DNA from: an uncultured Eubacteriales bacterium
GTDB taxonomy: Bacteria; Bacillota; Clostridia; Oscillospirales; CAG-272
Length of the DNA: 7,651 bases
Direction: 5' to 3'
Assembly: GCA_900321265.1 (NCBI GenBank)
Contig: ONVJ01000209.1
Coordinates: 1-7,651, forward strand
Within the stretch, counting starts at the first letter, position 1, and every line of letters starts with the position of its first letter. The notes beneath the pieces were generated by a model. It saw nothing but the letters and a program-made list of their open reading frames with translations. It was not told where the DNA came from and made no database searches. Below, one piece after another: positions 1 through 5,519 of the stretch. A program made the position numbers and the translations under genes.

Positions 1-1127
1 GCATCACCGACGACGCCGTCATCGGATACTACGGGAAGAACGCGGTCATCGAGAATGAAAACACGGAGATCCTGGTGGGAAATACCAACAGAAAGGAGAG
101 CCGCGACGTCATCGGAACGCTTCCCGAGAACGGCTATCTGATCGCCTTTGCCGGTCCGAAGCTGCTCATTATCGGAGAGAACGAGGTCGCGACCGCAGCT
201 GCAATGGATCTGTTTATTGAGACTTTTCTCTCGGGAGAGCCGGTATCATCGGTCAGACTCGATCCTTCCCTGAATATTTCGGGGGTTATCGCCGACTCGC
301 GCGAACCGCTCGCCGAGGGTGCCGCCATGCGCTTCATGAGCTGGAATCTCGGATGTGCGGTCGGAGTCGCCGCCGATGCCGTGACCGTCCTCGAGCAATA
401 CAGGCCGGATATCATCGCTATGCAGGAATGCAACGCCGAGATCCACACGAACGTGATACAGGTGTTCATGAAGGATTTCGACTACTACCGCCACGCGCAG
501 GAAAAGCACAGCGGAAGCACCACATACAACTATACGCCGATCATCTACAACACAAAGCTTTTGACTCTCGTCGAAGGCGGCGTCGAGTGGCTGGACGGCA
601 GGTATACCGGCACCAATACCAAATCCCTCTGCTGGGCCGTCTTTGAGGAAAAGGCGTCGGGAAAGAAATTCGCGATGATAAACTTCCACGGAGCCGTCTG
701 CAGCGCAAGCTACAGCGGCTACGAGAACAAGTCTTCGGAGGAGAGGTCGGAGATCGCGAACAACTGGAGGATCGATAACGTAAGGCAGATACTCGACGTT
801 AGATCGAGGCTTATCTCAAAATACGGAGAGATACCGATGACGGTCAACGGAGACTGCAACTTCAACGAACAGTCGGTGCCTTACGCCAATCTTGTCGCGG
901 CCGGATTCGCCGACTGCGAAAAGACCGCCGAGAAGATCATAACGACCGGATTCAAAACGTCATACAGTTACTCTTCGGGGATCCCGGGGACAGGACTCAG
1001 TATCGACCATATCTTCGGTCAGGGCGGGGTCGTGTTCAAATCTTTCGACATTATCAGAACGAATACGGTAGCCACCGCCAGCGATCACACCCCGATCTAC
1101 ACCGATTTCTGCCCCTGCGGACAATAA
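1..1127 (+). CDS. EEP-family metallophosphodiesterase with N-terminal glycosidase-like accessory domain (5' partial)
   Basis: The frame is open from the left edge (first full codon at base 3), so the gene starts upstream; 374 residues are visible. The GTG at 75 lies inside the accessory domain and is not a convincing start. Visible residues 1 to about 75 contain ILVGNTNR (23-30) and a Y-L-I ... K-L-L-I-I-G strand pattern followed by a helix. This resembles the non-catalytic alpha/beta domain found in front of several glycoside hydrolases. From about residue 109 an endonuclease/exonuclease/phosphatase domain begins with all usual active-site residues: N115 in MSWNLG, E142 in AMQE, H229 in NFHG, D284 and N286 in GDCN, D335 in IDHIF, and D361-H362 in the final SDH. 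The family hydrolyses phosphate esters with a divalent metal; substrates range from nucleic acids to sphingomyelin and inositol phosphates, and none can be assigned here. Secretion cannot be judged because the N terminus is missing. The gene ends 41 bases before the polysaccharide-regulation genes and may share their transcript. Confidence 0.85.
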   Translation, partial: ITDDAVIGYYGKNAVIENENTEILVGNTNRKESRDVIGTLPENGYLIAFAGPKLLIIGENEVATAAAMDLFIETFLSGEPVSSVRLDPSLNISGVIADSREPLAEGAAMRFMSWNLGCAVGVAADAVTVLEQYRPDIIAMQECNAEIHTNVIQVFMKDFDYYRHAQEKHSGSTTYNYTPIIYNTKLLTLVEGGVEWLDGRYTGTNTKSLCWAVFEEKASGKKFAMINFHGAVCSASYSGYENKSSEERSEIANNWRIDNVRQILDVRSRLISKYGEIPMTVNGDCNFNEQSVPYANLVAAGFADCEKTAEKIITTGFKTSYSYSSGIPGTGLSIDHIFGQGGVVFKSFDIIRTNTVATASDHTPIYTDFCPCGQ

Positions 1128-1168
1128 AATACCAATCATATAACTAATCAGGAAGAGTATCGAGCATT

Positions 1169-1909
1169 ATGAACGAGAATGAAAACAAGAAAAACGGAGG
1201 CGAGGTCGAGATTGATCTTCTCCGGATCCTGGGGATCATCTGGCACAACATTATCATTATCATGGTTGTGACTCTGACTGTGGCGCTTATCGCCATGGTG
1301 TTTGCCAAGTTCATTGTCAAGCCCACTTACAGATCGTCTGCCATGATGTATGTAAACAACAAAAACAGCGGGACCTCCTCAGACTATATCTCGACGACCG
1401 AGATATCAGCCGCGAAAAGCCTGGTATCGACCTATGCTGTTATCCTGAAATCGAACTCGACGCTGACAAAGGTGATCGAGAGTTCCGGCCTTGAAGGCTA
1501 CACACCCTCTTCTCTCGCCAAAAATGTCAGCGCAAGTTCTGTTGAGAGCACCGAGATCTTCAGGATCACCGTGACGGCAAACGATCCGGAAGAGGCCAGG
1601 ATCCTTGTCGAAAACATCACCGAGATCCTCCCCGACGCCATAGCCGGCGTCGTCGACGGAGCGCGTGTCACAGTCGTGGATCCGGCTACCAACGGAGTAA
1701 AAAGCGGTCCGTCGACTGTCAAGTATGTTCTGATCGGGGCTCTGCTCGGATTCTTCCTGATGTCGGGTCTGCTCATAGTGTTCGATCTCGCGGACGACAA
1801 GATTCACGAGGAGAAATATCTCGCCGAGAACTACTCATATCCCGTTCTCGCTGTAATTCCCAACATTTACATCAAGTACGAGGGAGGTTCGCACTATGAA
1901 AAGCAATGA
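1169..1909 (+). CDS. Wzz/YveK-type chain-length determinant, tyrosine-kinase adaptor (CpsC/CapA-like)
   Basis: A 246-residue inner-membrane protein of the polysaccharide co-polymerase family. In Firmicutes this adaptor activates a separate BY-kinase through its cytoplasmic tail and so controls chain length or export of capsule or exopolysaccharide. Visible parts: a short charged cytoplasmic N terminus (1-14); the Wzz start EIDLLRIL (14-21); transmembrane helix 1 at about 27-50; an extracellular domain with YRSSAMMYVNN (54-64) and STYAVILKSNSTL (87-99); a proline-containing stretch before helix 2 (P172 to P181); helix 2 at about 185-206; and a cytoplasmic tail ending in YPVLAVIPNI (224-233), the part expected to touch the kinase. 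The length is normal for the Firmicutes adaptor, which lacks the fused kinase of proteobacterial Wzc. The ATG at 1169 has AGGAAG at 1150-1155, a rather long 13-base spacing. The 3' end overlaps the kinase gene by 14 bases, indicating translational coupling. Confidence 0.9.
   Translation: MNENENKKNGGEVEIDLLRILGIIWHNIIIIMVVTLTVALIAMVFAKFIVKPTYRSSAMMYVNNKNSGTSSDYISTTEISAAKSLVSTYAVILKSNSTLTKVIESSGLEGYTPSSLAKNVSASSVESTEIFRITVTANDPEEARILVENITEILPDAIAGVVDGARVTVVDPATNGVKSGPSTVKYVLIGALLGFFLMSGLLIVFDLADDKIHEEKYLAENYSYPVLAVIPNIYIKYEGGSHYEKQ
1881..1887 (+). promoter_or_regulatory. Strong ribosome binding site of the kinase gene
   Basis: AGGGAGG lies eight bases before the ATG at 1896, inside the last codons of the adaptor gene. 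It decides the kinase start and allows strong independent re-initiation despite the 14-base overlap. Confidence 0.75.
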
Positions 1910-2720
1910 GATAAAAACTCCCGATTCCTCCGCCGATTTTCTCAGGGACAGGGAATATATCTGCGAAAACCTCAATTTCATGGCCGCAGAGGCCTATAAG
2001 ATGCTGAGAACGAACATCGGTTTTTCGCTCGCCTCGATCAAGGGCTGCAAGACCATAGGTATCACAAGCGCCAACGGTTCGGAAGGAAAATCTCTCTGCG
2101 CGATAAATCTCGCCTACACCCTTTCGCTTCAGGGCTCGAAGGTCCTTCTGATCGACGGTGACCTCAGACTGCCCACGATAGCGAAGAGACTCGGTCTGAA
2201 CAAGGCGCCGGGCTTTTCAGAACTTCTCACAGGTCAGACCGAGAACGTAATTCAGAAGACCGAATTCAGTCCCAATTTCATGGTCATAACCAGCGGCAGT
2301 CTTCCCGCTCATCCCTCCGAGCTTCTCGGGGACGACAAGACGACGACAATTCTCAGTTCTCTCGGCAAGATGCTCGACTATATCGTCATAGACCTTCCGC
2401 CGATCAACGAAGTTTCCGACGCCCGCAACATAAGCCGCGCGCTTGACGGCTACGTATTCGTCGTCAAGAGAGGATACTCATCCAGATCGCTCGTTAAACA
2501 GGCGATCGAAAGGCTGAGATTCACCAACACCGAGATCCTCGGCTTCGTTCTTGTGGACGACGACAAGGATGCAGTAGGCAAATACGGAAAGTACGGTAAA
2601 TACGGGAAATACGGCAAGTACGGAAAATACGGCAAGTACGGCAGGGGAAGCAAATATGGGCCGGGCTACGGAGAAAGAGCCGAGACTGAGCGGGATCCCG
2701 ACGATCCCGAGCAGGACTGA
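1896..2720 (+). CDS. Bacterial tyrosine kinase (BY-kinase, CpsD/CapB/YveL-like) with KYG-repeat tail
   Basis: A 274-residue cytoplasmic P-loop protein-tyrosine kinase that autophosphorylates on a C-terminal tyrosine cluster when bound to the membrane adaptor, coupling phosphorylation to polysaccharide assembly. Motifs in order: EAYKMLRTNI (32-41), a conserved element of the family; Walker A, SANGSEGKS (58-66); Walker A', LLIDGDLRLP (84-93); LPAHPSELLG (136-145); Walker B, IVIDLPP (163-169). The C terminus is unusual: residues 229-249 are seven uninterrupted KYG units, followed by RGSKYGPGYG, giving nine tyrosines at 230-258 in steps of three, then an acidic tail. Other BY-kinases also end in tyrosine clusters, but such a regular lattice is notable. 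The start is fixed by AGGGAGG (1881-1887) eight bases before the ATG. The gene overlaps the adaptor gene and is followed 15 bases later by the matching phosphatase gene. MinD/ParA-type ATPases share the fold, but the tail and neighbours make the kinase call secure. Confidence 0.93.
   Translation: MKSNEIKTPDSSADFLRDREYICENLNFMAAEAYKMLRTNIGFSLASIKGCKTIGITSANGSEGKSLCAINLAYTLSLQGSKVLLIDGDLRLPTIAKRLGLNKAPGFSELLTGQTENVIQKTEFSPNFMVITSGSLPAHPSELLGDDKTTTILSSLGKMLDYIVIDLPPINEVSDARNISRALDGYVFVVKRGYSSRSLVKQAIERLRFTNTEILGFVLVDDDKDAVGKYGKYGKYGKYGKYGKYGKYGRGSKYGPGYGERAETERDPDDPEQD
2580..2642 (+). repeat. Seven in-frame 9-base repeats encoding (Lys-Tyr-Gly)7
   Basis: Seven consecutive 9-base units of the form AAR-TAC-GGN encode KYG seven times near the end of the kinase gene. 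Tyrosine is always TAC. Lysine alternates AAA, AAG, AAA, AAA, AAG, AAA, AAG. Glycine uses all four codons: GGA, GGT, GGG, GGC, GGA, GGC, GGC. The protein repeat is perfect while the DNA repeat is imperfect. This argues for selection on the peptide and against a very recent slippage expansion. Confidence 0.95.
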
Positions 2721-2735
2721 TCTTATGCCGCGGCC

Positions 2736-3467
2736 ATGATCCTGACAGACATTCATTCCCATCTCCTTCCCGGGATCGACGACGGCAGCAGAAGCCCGGA
2801 CATGACTCTTGATATGCTCCGTATCTCCGGGGACGGAGGGGTCGGAAGACTTTTTCTGACACCTCACTGCTATCCGAGCGAATCTGTCGGTGAGTTCCTG
2901 AAAAGGAGAGAGACGGCTGCGAAGATCCTGGAAAAAATCTGTCCGCGCGAGGGAACGCCGGACGGACTTCCCGGATGGAAGCTCGGAGCCGAGGTGTATT
3001 ATCATGTCGGAATCCAGCATGAGGAAATGCTGGAGGATCTGTGTTATGAAGGGACCAGGTACATCCTGGTCGAGATGCCCTGGCAGGAGTGGGGATCGAG
3101 GGTGATCTCAGACGTTGCCGACATCTCGCGCTACCGCGGATTCGTCCCGGTCATAGCTCATCTGGAGAGGTACGGAAAACTGACTTCGGCTGCTTCGATC
3201 AAACGGCTGAGGAGGCTTCCGGTCGCAATTCAGATGAACGCCGAGTACATTATCGAAAAAGCAAGCAGAAGGAAGGCGCTGAAGGCGGTGAAGAACCGGG
3301 AGGTCGATCTTCTCGGGTCGGACGCTCACGATACCCGGTCGCGTCTTCCGAACCTCGGCGAGGCATACGATATCCTGAGGAACGCGGGCCTTTCGGGAGA
3401 AGCCGACCGACTTGCCGAGAATGCCGGAAGACTCTGGGAAGGGAAGCGCCTTCTGCAGAAGGACTGA
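2736..3467 (+). CDS. PHP-family protein-tyrosine phosphatase (CpsB/CapC/YwqE-like)
   Basis: A 243-residue cytoplasmic metal-dependent phosphatase of the PHP (polymerase and histidinol phosphatase) fold. This family removes phosphate from the tyrosine tail of the BY-kinase, resetting the polysaccharide machinery. Metal-binding motifs are in the expected order: DIHSHLLPGIDDG (5-17, ligands H7 and H9, with D15/D16), TPH (42-44), GAE (85-87, E86), VIAH (139-142, H142) and GSDAH (194-198, D196 and H198). Length is typical. Two local departures from the commonest family pattern are visible: TPHC where TPHH is usual, and AHLERY where AHPERY is usual. The listed ligands are all kept, so it should be active. 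The ATG at 2736 has no good Shine-Dalgarno sequence (AGGA at 2713-2716 is too far). With only 15 bases after the kinase stop, translation probably depends on coupling. Kinase, adaptor and phosphatase thus form one regulatory unit, with the phosphatase last rather than first as in the pneumococcal cps locus. Confidence 0.92.
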   Translation: MILTDIHSHLLPGIDDGSRSPDMTLDMLRISGDGGVGRLFLTPHCYPSESVGEFLKRRETAAKILEKICPREGTPDGLPGWKLGAEVYYHVGIQHEEMLEDLCYEGTRYILVEMPWQEWGSRVISDVADISRYRGFVPVIAHLERYGKLTSAASIKRLRRLPVAIQMNAEYIIEKASRRKALKAVKNREVDLLGSDAHDTRSRLPNLGEAYDILRNAGLSGEADRLAENAGRLWEGKRLLQKD

Positions 3468-3506
3468 AGGGCCTGTGCGGAAGAACCCGGAACGCAAGGT
3501 TGTATT

Positions 3507-3815
3507 ATGGAATTCTTTGAATATCTTGAAATGGCCATGATAGTTTGCTTCGGAGTTTCCTGGCCTTTCAACGTGATAAAATCATACAGGGCCAGGACGG
3601 CGAAGGGAAAGAGCCTGCTCTTCCTCCTGTTGATCCTTTGCGGATATGTAGCCGGCATCATTTCAAAGCTCCTCAACCGGTCGTACATGGCCGATCTGTC
3701 TTCGAAATGGTACGTCCTGTTTTTCTATGTCCTGAATTTCATCATGGTATTTGCCGATTTCTGCCTGTATTTCAGAAACCGGAAGCTTGACAAGGACGCC
3801 GAAGCAAAGGAATGA
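3507..3815 (+). CDS. Small three-helix membrane protein, probable PQ-loop/SemiSWEET-like
   Basis: A 102-residue integral membrane protein. Hydrophobic segments lie at about 6-24, 36-56 and 68-89, fitting the three-helix half-transporter layout of SemiSWEETs, which are sugar carriers that work as dimers. SWPFNVIKS (18-26) places a proline and an asparagine at the end of helix 1, where PQ-loop proteins carry their Pro-Gln pair. RTAKGKSLLF (30-39) resembles the basic loop followed by a serine that comes after the PQ motif. N77 and D84 in helix 3 are polar residues within the membrane. The charged C terminus (90-102) should be cytoplasmic if the fold is right. The ATG is supported by AAGG at 3496-3499, seven bases upstream. 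It follows the phosphatase gene after 39 bases, in the same direction. The call rests on size, topology and weak motif likeness, so a different small membrane family remains possible; the gene itself is convincing. Confidence 0.6.
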   Translation: MEFFEYLEMAMIVCFGVSWPFNVIKSYRARTAKGKSLLFLLLILCGYVAGIISKLLNRSYMADLSSKWYVLFFYVLNFIMVFADFCLYFRNRKLDKDAEAKE

Positions 3816-3908
3816 CGGAGCCCGGCGTCCGAAGTCTTCCGGATAATATCAACTCTTCAGTGCGGCCGGCCTTTCGCTGCTGTTCGCACAGACCCGAAGG
3901 AGAAAAAA
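3816..3908 (+). other. Intergenic spacer before the binding-protein gene
   Basis: These 93 bases separate the small membrane protein from the lipoprotein gene. GTGCG (3860-3864) can pair with CGCAC (3885-3889) around a GGCCGGCC palindrome (3863-3871 area), but no T-run follows, so it is not a terminator. TAATAT near 3844 resembles a -10 box but has no -35 partner at the right distance. I see no other signal apart from the ribosome binding site at its end. Confidence 0.35.
3897..3902 (+). promoter_or_regulatory. Ribosome binding site of the binding-protein gene
   Basis: AAGGAG followed by six A residues precedes the ATG at 3909. It fixes the start directly before a lipoprotein leader (MKKR). 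It is one of the best sites in the window, fitting a highly expressed binding protein. Confidence 0.75.
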
Positions 3909-5438
3909 ATGAAAAAGAGGATCATTCATCTGATCGCCGCGGCCGTTGCGATCAGCATCGTTCTTTCGGCCGTCGCCTGCGCCAAGCCGGACGCTCCGGA
4001 CGACACTCTTCCTCCCGAAACGACGCCCTCCGCTGTCGCGGATGAGACCACCGAACCCGCCGAGACCGAAAACCTCGAGTTCGTCAGCGACCTGTCGGGG
4101 CTGAACTACGGCGGAGAAGAGATAAGCTTCTTCGTCGAGGGCCAGGCCTTCGCAAAGGACGAATTTGACTCCTTTGAGGTATCCGGCGATCTGGTCCGGG
4201 ATTCGGTCTACCGCCGCAACTCGCAGGTCGAGTCGGCTCTGAATATCAAGATGAAGGTCGAGGTCGCCTCCGACAGCTCGGTCTACAACGTCGGCGACAG
4301 GATCAGATCCCTTGTCAAGGCCGGAGACCACTATTATGACATCGTGACTCTCCCCGGATACACCCATACCTCATATGCCCTCGAGGGGGATTTCCACAAT
4401 CTTGTCGATGTTGAAAATCTCAACCTGAAAAAGCTCTACTGGACTCAGGGGTTCAACGATATCATGTGCAACGGCAAGCAGCAGTATGTCGCTTCGGGCG
4501 CCTATTCTGTGTCGATGATCAGAAACATGTATATCACCCTTTACAACAAGACGATAATGGAATCCAGGAATCTGCCCGATCTTTACGACCTCACAGTCTC
4601 GGGCGACTGGACCGTCCAGAAGCAGATCGAGCTGATAAAGGGACTCTACGAAGATACCAACGGCGACGGCAAGCGGGACGAGAACGATTTCTACGGGTTC
4701 GTTTCGGGCCTCAACACCTCTGTCGACCCCTACTGGGTATCCTTCCATTTCCCGATCCTTCAGCTTGACCGGGACAGCGGAAATTACTATATGGATATCG
4801 ACAAGGAAAAGATGCTCAACATCCTTCAGATTTTCATCGATCTGATCTCGGGCAACGACGATACCTGGAACAAAGGCGCGTCGGGCGGAGACGTCGACGG
4901 CTCCAACGCAACGACCTCGATCGACAAATTCGCGCAGAAGGGCTGCGCGATGACGACCACCATGATCTATATGATCGAATCCAGACTGACGAAGTCGGGC
5001 TTCGAAGACGACTACGGTATCGTTCCGATCCCCAAATACAACAGCGATCAGGACAGCTATTATACGCACACTCAGGATCAGCTGTCGCTTATGGCGGTCG
5101 TTTCCACCGCCGACCGCGGGGATCTTCCGATGATCGGCGCCGTGATGGACACCATCGCGTATTACAGCTACAGGGAAGTATTCCCGGCCTACTATGAAAA
5201 CGCGCTGTCCTTCAGATATCTCCAGAATGCCGAATCTCAGACGATGCTCGATCTGATCTACCGCAGCCTGAAGATCGAGGGCTGCTTCATATACAGTTCG
5301 TCATTCGCGATACTCGGCGAGCTGAGATCCATCGCCTCGATGAAAATGGCAAAGGCCTCCCTTGTCAATGCCAAGACGAGCGCCTGGCCCGCCAAGGTCG
5401 ACGCGCTCAACGAAGGCCTGGCAAAGATCGCCGACTGA
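3909..5438 (+). CDS. Extracellular solute-binding lipoprotein (ABC transporter, probable carbohydrate)
   Basis: A 509-residue predicted surface lipoprotein. It has a basic start (MKKR), a hydrophobic stretch (8-23) and a lipidation cysteine at C24 after A-V-A; the alanine at -3 is a less common lipobox residue. A flexible linker rich in Pro, Thr, Glu and Asp (25-57) precedes the folded part. The body reads as a large ABC substrate-binding protein of the type frequent in Clostridia: YGGEEISFFVEG (67-78), a VYRRN...LNI helix (100-113), YDIVTLPGY (143-151), LYNKTIMES (211-219) and GIVPIPKYN (370-378). D249, N251, D253, K255 and D260 form an EF-hand-like DxNxDG calcium loop, also seen in related binding proteins. 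It would capture an oligosaccharide or similar solute and hand it to a membrane permease, but no permease or ATPase gene is in the window. Its neighbours, a SemiSWEET-like protein and a glycosidase-like protein, favour a sugar ligand; the ligand itself cannot be read from sequence. Confidence 0.85.
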   Translation: MKKRIIHLIAAAVAISIVLSAVACAKPDAPDDTLPPETTPSAVADETTEPAETENLEFVSDLSGLNYGGEEISFFVEGQAFAKDEFDSFEVSGDLVRDSVYRRNSQVESALNIKMKVEVASDSSVYNVGDRIRSLVKAGDHYYDIVTLPGYTHTSYALEGDFHNLVDVENLNLKKLYWTQGFNDIMCNGKQQYVASGAYSVSMIRNMYITLYNKTIMESRNLPDLYDLTVSGDWTVQKQIELIKGLYEDTNGDGKRDENDFYGFVSGLNTSVDPYWVSFHFPILQLDRDSGNYYMDIDKEKMLNILQIFIDLISGNDDTWNKGASGGDVDGSNATTSIDKFAQKGCAMTTTMIYMIESRLTKSGFEDDYGIVPIPKYNSDQDSYYTHTQDQLSLMAVVSTADRGDLPMIGAVMDTIAYYSYREVFPAYYENALSFRYLQNAESQTMLDLIYRSLKIEGCFIYSSSFAILGELRSIASMKMAKASLVNAKTSAWPAKVDALNEGLAKIAD

Positions 5439-5450
5439 CCTGATAATTTC

Positions 5451-5499
5451 GCAGGGCTGCCTGGATCCCGCATCGCGGGTGAAAAACAGCCCTGCTTTT
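5451..5499 (+). terminator. Intrinsic terminator-like hairpin after the binding-protein gene
   Basis: GCAGGGCTG (5451-5459) pairs perfectly with CAGCCCTGC (5487-5495), followed by TTTT. Inside the loop CCCGC (5467-5471) pairs with GCGGG (5475-5479), giving a two-level stem. It starts 12 bases after the stop codon. The T-run is short (four), so read-through into the next gene is likely. Such partial terminators are common after binding-protein genes, where they keep the binding protein in excess or protect the 3' end of its mRNA. Confidence 0.7.
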
Positions 5500-5505
5500 A
5501 AACAC

Positions 5506-5510
5506 AGGAG
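5506..5510 (+). promoter_or_regulatory. Ribosome binding site of the glycosidase-like gene
   Basis: AGGAG lies nine bases before the ATG at 5520 and directly after the terminator-like hairpin. It supports this ATG as the start and hence the absence of a signal peptide in the product. Confidence 0.7.
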
Positions 5511-5519
5511 ATCTGTTCC

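Noticed and set aside
75..77. GTG as the start of the EEP gene
   Set aside because: The frame is open to the left edge and the accessory domain motif spans the GTG, so the true start is upstream of the window.
2580..2642. Repeat array as a CRISPR or satellite
   Set aside because: Units are 9 bases with no spacers and are in frame within the kinase gene.
2478..3020. 180-codon - strand frame across the KYG repeat
   Set aside because: Its length comes from the repeat and codon bias of the kinase and phosphatase genes; the translation is low-complexity.
3860..3889. Hairpin as a terminator after the small membrane protein gene
   Set aside because: Only five base pairs close a 20-base loop and no T-run follows.
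3812..4045. 77-codon + strand frame whose ATG overlaps the end of the small membrane protein gene (ATGA overlap)
   Set aside because: It runs into the lipoprotein gene in another frame, has a low-complexity Arg/Ser-rich translation, and the lipoprotein start at 3909 has a far better ribosome binding site and leader.
4371..5069. 232-codon - strand frame opposite the binding-protein gene
   Set aside because: It is a typical antisense shadow of a GC-biased gene: no domain, no ribosome binding site, and the + strand protein is clearly real.
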